A stretch of 42,048 bases of DNA from Promethearchaeota archaeon (GTDB lineage: Archaea; Asgardarchaeota; Lokiarchaeia; Sigynarchaeales; SOKP01). The notes under the pieces are model-generated. The model did not search any database, was not told where the DNA came from, and saw only the letters and a list, made by a program, of their open reading frames with translations. The translations under genes were made by a program, and so were the position numbers. This document shows, piece by piece, positions 1 through 8,709 of the stretch. The DNA lies in assembly GCA_019057775.1 (NCBI GenBank), contig JAHLWT010000099.1, forward strand, positions 1-42,048, given 5' to 3'. Numbering within the stretch: the stretch's first letter is position 1; each line of letters begins with the position of its first letter.

Positions 1-281
1 CATGTATAATAATTGTTACTATTTATTTATATATTTTTTGGTATCATTAATAATAACCCTTTAATATTGAGAGAAAAAATTGTACCATATACTTATATTT
101 ATAGTCATATTGTTTTATTATTAATCTATGATGATATTTGGGAAAAAATGGTAAATACCAGATAAAAAATTAGTTAAGTTATTGATTGAGTTTTGTCGGT
201 AGTTTGCGTTAACTACAATAATTTTAAACTTGGGTGAAAAAATAGCTAAAATGGGGCAATTGGTTAAAATATCGACAAAAT

Positions 282-1430
282 TTATTTTAAATGAAAAATA
301 AAAGTTAATAATCTTCTATCTTTGAAAGTCAAGTATCTATAAAATTTATTTTCGAAAAGTTGGATATAATGTAATTGTAATTTAGGATTATCTTCAAGCA
401 AGATTAGGGCTATTTCAACATCCATGCCAAAAGCAAGAGCATAAGTGTCGTAAACAGTATTTTGTTTTCCTCCCATTACTGCTTCATTCATAGAAAGCAT
501 TTTTGCAGCAACATAATTATACAGAGAATCATATCTTTCAGGGTACGCCGTAGCTCCTATTCTAAGTAAAGTCAATTGCCAAGCACTGCCTTCAAAATAA
601 GGATTTAAATCAGAACCTACTGGTTCACCTTCTCCACCTAAAACAAGCCAGTTGGTCTTTCTAAATCCTTCAATCATTTGTGCTGTTAATAATCTAATTC
701 TATTTACACACCATCTACTGTCTTCATTTAAACTTGGATCAATGAATTTTAAGACTGAGGCAAATCCTAAATAGTATCCAGCTAGCTCATCTCTACTTGT
801 GTGTAAACGAACCCTCCATTTTTGATATTTACCGGTGCCATTAAAATGTCTAGGATGTTCTTCAAAAATCCATGGATGATATTTACGATTTTCAGGAGCA
901 CAAACAAACCTAGCGGGAGTACCAGGATAGTCTGGACCTATTCCCCCATTAGGAGCAGCTAACATATTACTAAAAGCGGAAATACATTTTCTTACTACTC
1001 TTGTAGCATTAATCAATTCACTAACGTCATTATTAGCTAAAGCATATTTATATCGATAACATTGTGAAGCTAGAGTATAACCAATTTTTAGAGCTCCATT
1101 ATCAGTACCGTGCCAAATTTCAACTTCAGAAAAATTTTGATTTGTAAAAGTGATATCAACACTTATATTAGAGGGCATGTGAAATTTTTCCATTTGGTAA
1201 TCATAAGTATTTGCCATCTTTTCTAAATAAGATGAATTTCCTAAAATATTCTCTATATCATAAAAATAATCAGTATTAGGAGGTTTTAACTCTAAAGTAA
1301 AGGAGGCTATGTCATCAATTATATAAAGACTGAGACCCGCATAAGTACCAAAACCAATTAAAGGGAGTAAAAACAACAAACTAATAATAGTGTTTTTTTT
1401 TTTAAGGTTTTTACGTTTTCTTATTCTCAT
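282..1430 (-). CDS. Membrane-anchored extracellular protein, possible alpha/alpha-toroid fold
   Basis: I do not recognise this 382-residue protein as a named family. It opens with a Lys/Arg-rich stretch, then one hydrophobic segment at about residues 15-38, so it is probably an N-terminally anchored surface protein with most of its mass outside. The outside part has several N-x-S/T sequons (NSS, NIS, NFS, NAT, NGT) and is mostly helical with Trp/Tyr/Gly-rich loops. That look is compatible with an alpha/alpha-toroid domain of the glycosidase or C5-epimerase type, but this is only an impression; no catalytic motif is certain. It lies 137 bases downstream of the nucleotidyltransferase on the same strand, so co-expression with the sugar-activation genes is possible. 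Confidence 0.6.
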   Translation of the reverse strand: MRIRKRKNLKKKNTIISLLFLLPLIGFGTYAGLSLYIIDDIASFTLELKPPNTDYFYDIENILGNSSYLEKMANTYDYQMEKFHMPSNISVDITFTNQNFSEVEIWHGTDNGALKIGYTLASQCYRYKYALANNDVSELINATRVVRKCISAFSNMLAAPNGGIGPDYPGTPARFVCAPENRKYHPWIFEEHPRHFNGTGKYQKWRVRLHTSRDELAGYYLGFASVLKFIDPSLNEDSRWCVNRIRLLTAQMIEGFRKTNWLVLGGEGEPVGSDLNPYFEGSAWQLTLLRIGATAYPERYDSLYNYVAAKMLSMNEAVMGGKQNTVYDTYALAFGMDVEIALILLEDNPKLQLHYIQLFENKFYRYLTFKDRRLLTFIFHLK

Positions 1431-1567
1431 TTAACTTAAAATGATAATTCTGTTTTTTTATAATAACATTATTACTATGTAACAATTTTGGTTTTTAATT
1501 ATTTAAGCTTTAAAGATTCATTTAAATAATTTTTCTGAAATATATGAATTTTTAAATTAGACTTATT

Positions 1568-2311
1568 TCAACCATCCAACTCTTTTAGGTAATCTGGGTC
1601 TTTACGAAACTGTTCATAGATGTGCTTATCTCCGAAATCTCCCCTTAATTGATTTTGCTTCATTTTAATAATGCGAATTTTCCAATTTCTCTCTCTAATT
1701 CCAATTTTTAGGGCTTCTGTTAATTCAAGTTCTCCTCTTTTAGTAGGTTTTAACAAATTCAAAACTTTGAAGATTTCAACAGAAAAAACAAAAACGCCAC
1801 AATTATTTAGGTTTGAACCTGAAGATCCTTTAGGGGGTTTTTCTACTATATCCAAACAATAATGATTTTTACAATAAACAGCTCCCCCTTTATGAGGATC
1901 ATCAGAATAATTTGTAACTAAAATAAAATCATTTTTTTCTTTCTTAAATGTGTTCAACACTTCATTATACACTTGATAGGGAACTAAAATATCACCCCAG
2001 GTTAAGAAAAAATGATTATTCTCAATAAGTTTTTCACATAATAATAAAGCTCCACCAGTTCCATTAAGATTTTTTTGTTCCAGATATTCCAAGTTAATAT
2101 TCCAATTTTTCCCATCCTTAAAATATTCGATTATCTGTTCTTTCTTATACCCAACCACAAGTATGATATTTTTAAAACCCACTTTTATTAATCCAATTAA
2201 TATATATTCTAATAATGGTCTTCCGTGAAGCATCAACATGGATTTTTGATAATATTTTGTATAGGGTTGCATTCTTTTTCCCATACCGGCACACAACACT
2301 ATGGCTTTCAG
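1568..2311 (-). CDS. NDP-sugar pyrophosphorylase-like nucleotidyltransferase (probable CTG start)
   Basis: Transfers a nucleotidyl group from an NTP to a sugar 1-phosphate. The N-terminus has the family signature LCAGMGKRM followed by K(S)ML, the GTGGAL segment of the nucleotide pocket, and a WGDILV acidic motif for the metal. The first ordinary start, GTG at 2299, begins inside beta-strand 1. The frame stays open four codons further to a CTG at 2311-2309, which would give the normal N-terminus (M)KAIVLCAGMG, and an in-frame TGA lies just beyond. That CTG overlaps the stop codon of the upstream kinase (CTGA), the usual arrangement for translational coupling. With the kinase it would form a two-step route from free sugar to NDP-sugar. 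The sugar is unknown. Confidence 0.85.
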   Translation of the reverse strand: MKAIVLCAGMGKRMQPYTKYYQKSMLMLHGRPLLEYILIGLIKVGFKNIILVVGYKKEQIIEYFKDGKNWNINLEYLEQKNLNGTGGALLLCEKLIENNHFFLTWGDILVPYQVYNEVLNTFKKEKNDFILVTNYSDDPHKGGAVYCKNHYCLDIVEKPPKGSSGSNLNNCGVFVFSVEIFKVLNLLKPTKRGELELTEALKIGIRERNWKIRIIKMKQNQLRGDFGDKHIYEQFRKDPDYLKELDG

Positions 2312-3399
2312 TAGGTTTCAACCCCATTACTCGTTTGAATTATACTGCCTTTACCGCCAGCTTCTTCAATTGCTGAAATTAGCTTTTGCTCATTACCTGG
2401 CATTATCGCAAACATCGTACCTCCGAATCCTGATCCATTTATTTTACCCCCATATGCACCACTCTCTATGCAAGATTTTATCATTAGATCAATTTTTTTT
2501 GTCGATATTTGAATGTTTTCTCTTAACTGTTTTTGGTGAAGGTTTAACAATTCTCCCAGTTTTTGATAAAAATTAAAATTTTTCCTACTAGAACTTACAT
2601 TTAAGTTATTGAAAAATAACTTTTTCATTTGATAAGTAATATCCCGATTAATAATGTTACCAACAAGTAATTTTTGGGACTGTTTTTTTATATTTGGTAA
2701 TATTTGGTTTAATTCATCTAACTGAGTGGTGTATTGGTTGAATTCTGGCATGACCTTTTTTAATTCATTAAAAACTGTTATAGATTTGGATTTCACTCGG
2801 ATTAAATCATCAACAGTATTTTTACATTCCATTGAATCTCCTAGGACAATACCAGTCAGCTGTGGATCAAAATTTAAAGGGTTTGGTTTAGGATTCGATG
2901 CCTCTAAATAAATCAATTTCCCATAAACAGAATTAAAATGATCCATCATTCCGCCTGCTTCTTGAAATTCGTTTACTTCAGCATTATATCCTTCATTTGC
3001 TAGTTGGAAATTACTTAATTTTAGATCACTGATGAGATTCATAAAGAATAACCATGTAATTACAAGAGCGGAGGAACTTGCTACTCCGGCATTGATTGGA
3101 ATATCACCAATTATTCGAATTCTATAGCCTTTATTAAAACACGCGCCCTTTCTTAAGAATATATTATAACCACTTCTAAGATAATCCCTTTTATTACTAT
3201 ATTCAAGTTCTTTATTTTTTAAGGGAATTTCAAGAAAATGATTTATATTAGGGAGTTCAATCTGAAAAAAAGACTCAGGAATTCGTTCAGCTTCTAAATA
3301 TATATATCTAGAAATAGCTAGTGTTAATACAGGAAACCCAAGATAATCTTGATGTTCACCTGATAGAGTTATCCTCCCTGGTGCTCTTACTCGAATCAT
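2308..3399 (-). CDS. Galactokinase-like GHMP sugar kinase
   Basis: ATP-dependent kinase that probably phosphorylates C1 of a hexose. About 363 residues, in the galactokinase range. Motifs in order: PGRITLSGEHQDY near the N-terminus (galactokinase signature), DIPINAGVASSSA (the phosphate-binding GHMP loop), and KINGSGFGGT near the C-terminus (motif 3). I chose the ATG at 3399 because it puts the protein two residues before the conserved VRAPGR strand; an upstream TTG at 3423 would add eight residues. Its stop overlaps the probable start of the nucleotidyltransferase, so the two are almost certainly co-translated. The substrate could be galactose, an N-acetylhexosamine or another sugar; sequence alone does not decide. 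Confidence 0.85.
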   Translation of the reverse strand: MIRVRAPGRITLSGEHQDYLGFPVLTLAISRYIYLEAERIPESFFQIELPNINHFLEIPLKNKELEYSNKRDYLRSGYNIFLRKGACFNKGYRIRIIGDIPINAGVASSSALVITWLFFMNLISDLKLSNFQLANEGYNAEVNEFQEAGGMMDHFNSVYGKLIYLEASNPKPNPLNFDPQLTGIVLGDSMECKNTVDDLIRVKSKSITVFNELKKVMPEFNQYTTQLDELNQILPNIKKQSQKLLVGNIINRDITYQMKKLFFNNLNVSSSRKNFNFYQKLGELLNLHQKQLRENIQISTKKIDLMIKSCIESGAYGGKINGSGFGGTMFAIMPGNEQKLISAIEEAGGKGSIIQTSNGVETY

Positions 3400-3568
3400 A
3401 CAAATTCTAAATTTATAAAGCATTTAGAGTAATAAATTCAATAGTTTTTTCGATGTATTAAATAAAACTATTATATTACGACGATATTACATTTTTTTTT
3501 CTTTTAATAAACTTAGACTTTATTGAGTTAATTATAGTATTTTTAAAATAAAAGGAAATATTGAATTC

Positions 3569-4321
3569 ATGATTCATGATTTTTTGATTATTAGGGATGG
3601 TTTACCTTTACTTGTTAAGAATTATTCTAATTCTCAAAAACTTTTCTCTCAAGGAGATAATCTAATTATGATTGCTGGTTTTTTTTCAGCTCTAAACTCA
3701 TTTTCAGATTCATTTGAAGATTTAGGGACTATAAGTGAATTAAAACTCTCAAACCATGATTTAAAAGTATCTTTTTTAAAAGACACAAAAGTTCCAAGTT
3801 TAATCTACCTTGCTACCTATGATGAAAAATCTAAGGTCTCAAGTATTCAGAATTTCTTGCAAAAAATTGCTGCAAAATTCATAAAAGAATTTAACATTAA
3901 AAGCATTTCTAATTGGAATGGTAAAATGGATAATTTCAATTCTTTTGATTCTGTAATAAACCAGCATGTAGAGATTGAAAATGAAGACAACACCTATAAC
4001 CTAATACAAAAAGAAAATGCTTTATTAGAAGATAAGTCAGAAGAGATAGTTGAGGAAAAACAAGAAATAAATAAAATTAGTGAATTTGATACAAATGAAG
4101 CAATACCTCAGTATTATGGACACATTCCTAAATTAACAACTTTAGACAGGATTAATCCTAAACTCTTCTTAACAGGAGAAAGTTCATGTAAAATATATGA
4201 CCAAATTGATGGGATAAAACCAATAGATAAAATATCCCAAGAATTGAAATTAACTCAAAATCATGTATATAACATATGTAAAAACTTGATTAAAATGGGA
4301 TTTATAACATTCTCAGGCTAG
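3569..4321 (+). CDS. Longin/roadblock-like protein with C-terminal winged helix
   Basis: A 250-residue protein of the type common in Asgard archaea. Residues 1-110 alternate short strands and helices (MIHDFLIIRDG, then a FFSALNSF helix) as in longin or roadblock domains, which in eukaryotes serve GTPase and membrane-trafficking complexes. An acidic linker rich in Glu and Asn follows (about 130-180). The last 50 residues (KIYDQIDG ... KISQELKLTQNHVYNICKNL) look like a winged-helix domain. It shares the N-terminal FFSAL pattern and overall plan with the protein at 38993-39913. It stands 155 bases upstream of the probable start of the CheR-CheD fusion in the same direction. Function is inferred from fold only. 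Confidence 0.6.
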   Translation: MIHDFLIIRDGLPLLVKNYSNSQKLFSQGDNLIMIAGFFSALNSFSDSFEDLGTISELKLSNHDLKVSFLKDTKVPSLIYLATYDEKSKVSSIQNFLQKIAAKFIKEFNIKSISNWNGKMDNFNSFDSVINQHVEIENEDNTYNLIQKENALLEDKSEEIVEEKQEINKISEFDTNEAIPQYYGHIPKLTTLDRINPKLFLTGESSCKIYDQIDGIKPIDKISQELKLTQNHVYNICKNLIKMGFITFSG

Positions 4322-4413
4322 GATTAATTATTGAGTTTTCTAATAAGAAACTTTTTTACCACAAATTATGTATTTTTTATTCTGTTACTCCCAACCGCAA
4401 AATTTATTCTAAC

Positions 4414-4428
4414 AAAAATATTTATATT
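4414..4428 (+). promoter_or_regulatory. TATA-like promoter element upstream of the cheR-cheD fusion
   Basis: An AT run reading AAAAATATTTATATT lies about 50-60 bases before the probable ATA/ATT start region of the fusion gene. In archaea the transcript normally begins about 25 bases downstream of the TATA box, which here would be near 4450. That is consistent with translation starting around 4477-4486. In DNA this AT-rich the match is weak evidence. Confidence 0.3.
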
Positions 4429-4476
4429 TTCAGTTTCATAATATTTTAGAGTAACAAATATTTTTTGGTGTAAAAA

Positions 4477-6570
4477 ATAGCAATTATAAATAATAATTCA
4501 GAAACAAAAAAGAGTAACTCTTCAATAGATGCTTTAATACACGAGTTAAAGAATGCTACAGGAATGAATTTTGATTATTATCAAAGAAATTTCTTAGAAA
4601 AACGAATCGACTTTAGAATGAAGCATTTAAACGTTGAAGATTATCAAGATTACATTAACCTTATCCATTCAAGCCCTGTAGAGCGCAATTTGTTTTTAGA
4701 TAAATTTACTATTAACTACACATATTTCTTTAGAAATTCTTCAGTTTTCCAAAACTTTGAGAAATTTATAAATTTATATATAAATAATCTGAAAGATCGT
4801 AAAAGGATGATTAAAATATGGTCAGCTCCTTGCGCTACAGGTGATGAACCTTATTCATTGGCAATGTTATTGGACCATTTAACAAAGAAAAATAAAAATT
4901 TTCCAGATTTTAAAATCTATGCTTCTGATATTGACACAAATGCTATAAAAGTCGCTAGTGAGGGGATATATGGAGAATATGCAGTACATGACCTACCAGA
5001 ACATTATTTAACTACCTATTTTTCAAAAAGAATTACCGAACTTGGACCAACTTTTTCGATTAATAGTCACATTAGAAAAAAAGTTGAATTCATTCAGGAA
5101 GATATTATAAAAGGGCATCATTGGAATTACAAATATGATGTAATTTTTTGTAGAAATTTTTTTATTTATATTAACCAGAATGCAAGAGATAATATTTTAA
5201 AAATTATCGAAAATAGGTTATATGAGAGAGGATTGTTAGTTTTAGGTGGATCTGAAACAATCCATCGTAAAAATAATAAAGTATTCAAACCAATTAGCTT
5301 AAGGGATCGTTTTTATATTAAGAGTTATTCAAATAAAAACAGTTCCTATGAAAATGAAATTTATAACGTCTTTAATACTAAGAGGATAAGAAGAACAAAA
5401 ACTCCTATAAGTGATGGTAAAAAATCTTTTATTAAGAAGGAGAGGATTGACAAACCTCGGAGAATTCCAAAACACTTTAAAAAGCCAAAAGAGAAATTTA
5501 AAGAAGAAAAATCTCAAATAAATGTTCCTGTAATTCAAGAGAAAGAAGCAGCCGAAGTGAGAATTACTCAAATGGTAGTAAACAATGGTTCAAATAGACC
5601 ATTAAATAAATCAAAGAAGAATAAAATTTCAAAATCATTAAAATTTCCTGTCGAGGGGGAGAAAAATTCTTCTATAGACACTAGAGAAAAGGCTCTAAAA
5701 CGCCGAGAGTTAATATTACAGCAAAAAGAACAAAAAATTGAAGAAAAAATTAGGTATATTGAAGAGGAAAGAAAGAAAACAAATGAACTTTTAAAGAATG
5801 TGAAAGAAAAAGAAACGGAAGTTCTTAACCGAATGTTACTTTTAGAACGCACTACACGACAAGTAGAACAGCGAGAAAAAATCATAAAACAGAGAGAAAC
5901 ACAATTAGAAAAAAGATTAAATCAGATAGAACAATATTCCAGGCAAATAATTGAACAAGAACGGCAGTTATCTAGATATTCTAATGAGAATGAAGAAGAA
6001 AAGAAAGAAGAAGTGAGTAGCGATTCATTTGAAGCACGGGATATTGATAGGATAAAAAATCCTAACGATAGAAATGAATTAAATATTCCAAAAGGATATT
6101 ATAGCTTGATAAATTCATTTGATAAAAATGAAAGATCGACTAAAATGACAATAAATGGGTTAGGGGCAGGGATTGCATTAATTCTAAAAGATCCAATAAA
6201 TAATATTTTTGCAATGTCCCATATATCTTTACCATCTTCAGGAGCTTCAAAACAAGGTTATCATTTACTTTTTCCACATACTTTTGCAGATACTTCCGTA
6301 AAGGAATTATATAATAGTCTTATTTACAATGGAGGAAATATATCAAATATTAAAGCCCTGATTGTAGGAGGAGCAAAATTGTTTTTAGATTATGATATGA
6401 CCTACCAGGAAAATGTTGATTCTGTTAAAAAGGAATTAATGTTAAATCAAATTGAGATAGAAGCTGAAGACTTAGGTGGATTAAGTGAAAGATCTGTGAT
6501 ATATGATACTATAAATGATTCACTTTTTGTGAAGAAAACATGGGAATTTGAATTTAGGAAAATAGCATAA
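4477..6570 (+). CDS. CheR methyltransferase - coiled coil - CheD fusion with degenerate CheD active site
   Basis: Numbered from the first ATG (4564, 668 residues): CheR occupies about 1-255, with TINYTYFFRN at 49-58, the SAM loop IWSAPCATGDEPYS at 85-98, and FCRNFFIYIN at 195-204. A basic linker follows, then a long coiled coil (about 370-480), then a CheD domain (507-668). CheD features include LKDP, AMSHISLP, VGGAKLF and AEDLGGLSER. CheR methylates receptor glutamates and CheD deamidates receptor glutamines. Here the CheD catalytic Cys of the usual GLGSC is Gly536 (GLGAG), while His553 is kept, so deamidase activity is unlikely. The CheR N-terminal helix (SIDALIHELKNATG) is encoded upstream of the ATG, in frame, back to a TAA at 4471. 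Only ATA (4477, 4486) or ATT (4483) could start it. A GGTG lies 6 bases before ATA 4477. No receptor gene is nearby. Confidence 0.85.
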   Translation: MAIINNNSETKKSNSSIDALIHELKNATGMNFDYYQRNFLEKRIDFRMKHLNVEDYQDYINLIHSSPVERNLFLDKFTINYTYFFRNSSVFQNFEKFINLYINNLKDRKRMIKIWSAPCATGDEPYSLAMLLDHLTKKNKNFPDFKIYASDIDTNAIKVASEGIYGEYAVHDLPEHYLTTYFSKRITELGPTFSINSHIRKKVEFIQEDIIKGHHWNYKYDVIFCRNFFIYINQNARDNILKIIENRLYERGLLVLGGSETIHRKNNKVFKPISLRDRFYIKSYSNKNSSYENEIYNVFNTKRIRRTKTPISDGKKSFIKKERIDKPRRIPKHFKKPKEKFKEEKSQINVPVIQEKEAAEVRITQMVVNNGSNRPLNKSKKNKISKSLKFPVEGEKNSSIDTREKALKRRELILQQKEQKIEEKIRYIEEERKKTNELLKNVKEKETEVLNRMLLLERTTRQVEQREKIIKQRETQLEKRLNQIEQYSRQIIEQERQLSRYSNENEEEKKEEVSSDSFEARDIDRIKNPNDRNELNIPKGYYSLINSFDKNERSTKMTINGLGAGIALILKDPINNIFAMSHISLPSSGASKQGYHLLFPHTFADTSVKELYNSLIYNGGNISNIKALIVGGAKLFLDYDMTYQENVDSVKKELMLNQIEIEAEDLGGLSERSVIYDTINDSLFVKKTWEFEFRKIA

Positions 6571-6582
6571 CACAATTACATT

Positions 6583-7527
6583 CTAATATCGAAAAATATC
6601 AAAGATCCAAGTACGACCTCCTTCTCTTCTAATTGCTTCAGCGACTTCTTCTTGTTTTTCTGGTGCGATAGCAATGATACATCCGCCTCCACCAGCACCC
6701 ATTTGTTTAACTCCTAACGCACCTGCATCTTTAGCAGCTTTACATAATTTTAGAATTTTTGGAGTATCAGCACGTAAAATTCGTTCTTGTTCTTGCTGCA
6801 AATCCATTAATTCACCTAATTTTGTGAAATCTTTTTTTAATAGAGCTTTTCTTGCTTGATAGACACAGTTTTCTATTACATTAAATGCATTTAATGTATC
6901 ATGATCCTTTTCTTGAATCTGTTTCTTTATCCTATTTAATATGATAAGAGCTTTTCTCTCTTCTTTTGAATCTCCAACCACTATGGGTAGTTCCTTTATA
7001 TTTAAATGTTCTACTCGCGGATTCTCATCAGTATGAATATAAACTATACCTCCATACGCTATAGTGTACTGATCCAATCTCCCACATTGGATACCAAGAT
7101 CATGATTTTCTCCTAAGTAAGCTAATTCTGCAATTTGAGGAGGAGAGAGCTTTAATCCGAGGGTTAAATTTAATGCTTTAATGAAACCAATTGATATTGC
7201 TGCAGATGAGGATAATCCTGCTCCAATTGGAATATCTGAATCTACATCAATATAAAATCCCTTTTTAATATATTTTTTTAATCTTTCATATAAAACACTC
7301 CAATAATTTAGATCTATATTAAAAGGAGGTGTTTCTCCCAGTATAAACTTAGTACGCTCCTTCGTGTTATGGCTATAAAATACTACAGAATTATCAGAGT
7401 TTTCTTTATAATTAATCTTCAACATTAAATTTATAGCCATTCCTATAACAGGTTTACCTAAGAGGTCAACTTTGTCACCCATTAAACAAATTCTGCCAGG
7501 AACTTCTAATTTAAGATTTGAGCGCAT
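6583..7527 (-). CDS. GHMP kinase, galactokinase/mevalonate kinase-like
   Basis: A second GHMP-family kinase, 314 residues. It has the N-terminal PGRICLMGDKVDLLGKP, the phosphate loop DIPIGAGLSSSAAIS, and the C-terminal KQMGAGGGGCIIAI motif. The family phosphorylates small alcohols and sugars at the expense of ATP. The N-terminal motif aligns with the galactokinase GEHTDYN motif but reads GDKVDLL, so a sugar kinase is the best guess. Mevalonate pathway kinases are the alternative, since archaea need them for isoprenoids. It is convergent with the CheR-CheD gene (12-base gap). ATG start with a normal-length N-terminus. Confidence 0.8.
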   Translation of the reverse strand: MRSNLKLEVPGRICLMGDKVDLLGKPVIGMAINLMLKINYKENSDNSVVFYSHNTKERTKFILGETPPFNIDLNYWSVLYERLKKYIKKGFYIDVDSDIPIGAGLSSSAAISIGFIKALNLTLGLKLSPPQIAELAYLGENHDLGIQCGRLDQYTIAYGGIVYIHTDENPRVEHLNIKELPIVVGDSKEERKALIILNRIKKQIQEKDHDTLNAFNVIENCVYQARKALLKKDFTKLGELMDLQQEQERILRADTPKILKLCKAAKDAGALGVKQMGAGGGGCIIAIAPEKQEEVAEAIRREGGRTWIFDIFRY

Positions 7528-7610
7528 TATTTGTTCTATTTTGACTTGGAGACTTTTTCATTTATTAAAGTAATAAAGATACTTCATTTTAAGAATTGAA
7601 ATAGAGAAGA

Positions 7611-7916
7611 TTACTTTTGTTTTCTCTTTTGCTGGAGTTTTTTCCTCTTATGATCTGAATCTTGTATCTCTTTTTCTAAGTCTTCCAATCCTTTTTCATC
7701 CTTACCTTGGAGGTTGAAATGTCCAAAAATTTTACTTTCTTCTCTTTCATTCGTTTTTGAGATCTTTTCAAAAGATAACTCAATGGGTAATTCTTGATTT
7801 AAAGCTAAATTAATAAAATTTATGAAACCAATATGTTTACTGGGTGCTATGTTGAACTTGATACTAACTTCTTTTTTTTTCTTTGTTGTTGTTTTTAGAA
7901 TTAAACGCAATTTCAA
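7611..7916 (-). CDS. Hypothetical small charged protein
   Basis: A 101-residue protein I do not recognise. The first 60 residues look like a compact alpha/beta unit; the last 25 are a Lys/Glu/Gln-rich helix ending in KKLQQKRKQK, which could bind nucleic acid or form a coil. The TTG start is supported by a GAGGTTGAG Shine-Dalgarno-like stretch about 10 bases upstream. It lies 83 bases upstream of the GHMP kinase on the same strand and could share its transcript. Confidence 0.5.
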   Translation of the reverse strand: MKLRLILKTTTKKKKEVSIKFNIAPSKHIGFINFINLALNQELPIELSFEKISKTNEREESKIFGHFNLQGKDEKGLEDLEKEIQDSDHKRKKLQQKRKQK

Positions 7917-8076
7917 AAATTCTCAACCTCTTTATTGTTTTATTATACTTTTGTAGTATATCTGAGAAAATTAAATATTTAAAATAATTAAAATAAAAAA
8001 ACTATACTATATTATAATGTAAAATATCGCTTAATAAAAATTATTTAAATTTTATTCTTCTTGTAGAGTCGTTAAC

Positions 8077-8700
8077 GTGCCCTCAAAATTTCGGTTAAGG
8101 TATATTTTTAAACCAATAGTTAAAGTACTAGCTAAAGCTCTGATTAAACTTAAAATCACTCCAAATAGAGCAACAATTATTATGCTTTGCTTTTCAATTT
8201 TAAGTTTAATCTCACTAGTTTTTCTTCAAAATTCTCTTCTTTTTGCCATATTCGTTTTTTTATGCGGATTAACAGATGGTATTGACGGAGCTATCGCAAG
8301 ATTGACTGAAAGATCTACAGCTTTTGGAGGTTTCTTTGATTCATTTATGGATAGACTCTCAGAATTTTTTATATTTTTTGCACTTTTGATACATTGTTGG
8401 GAAAGTGTTCTTTGGAAGGTTATCGACATGAAGTTAGTAATTTACATATCATTTGTAGCATCAGCTATGATTAGTTATTGTAGAGCAAGAGCTGAGCTTT
8501 TTTACAAAGGAGATTTTGATATAGGTTTAATGGCGAGATCTGAAAGATTGTTTTATATTTTTATAACAAACATTTTAGCGTTTTTTTATGGACATATTAT
8601 GGAATTTCTGTTTATTTATATGTGGTTAGTATTGGGTACTTTCTTTTTTAGATTTACAAAAATCTATAACCAAATATCAAAACAAAAAGAGAAGAAATAA
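8077..8700 (+). CDS. CDP-alcohol phosphatidyltransferase, probable archaetidylinositol phosphate synthase
   Basis: Membrane enzyme that moves an archaetidyl group from CDP-archaeol to an alcohol phosphate. The complete family signature is present: D67-x2-D70-G71-x2-A74-R75-x8-G84-x3-D88-x3-D92, the metal and CDP site. At least four hydrophobic segments are visible. The segment SYCRARAE and the later ARSERLF are typical of the archaeal branch that uses inositol 1-phosphate, hence the specific call; glycerol phosphate is the main alternative. Length (207) fits. It begins with GTG. Convergent with ribK, nine bases apart. Confidence 0.8.
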   Translation: MPSKFRLRYIFKPIVKVLAKALIKLKITPNRATIIMLCFSILSLISLVFLQNSLLFAIFVFLCGLTDGIDGAIARLTERSTAFGGFFDSFMDRLSEFFIFFALLIHCWESVLWKVIDMKLVIYISFVASAMISYCRARAELFYKGDFDIGLMARSERLFYIFITNILAFFYGHIMEFLFIYMWLVLGTFFFRFTKIYNQISKQKEKK

Positions 8701-8709
8701 TGTTAGAGA

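Noticed and set aside
1..281. Possible gene at the left edge
   Set aside because: Both strands are full of stops and the DNA is very AT-rich. Nothing supportable was found.
5329..5885. Two open frames on the minus strand inside the cheR-cheD fusion
   Set aside because: They are antisense to the basic linker and coiled coil, and their Phe/Ser-rich composition is what Lys/Glu codons give when read backwards.
3569..6570. A complete chemotaxis operon
   Set aside because: Only the CheR-CheD fusion is present. The upstream longin-like gene and the downstream kinase have no chemotaxis features.
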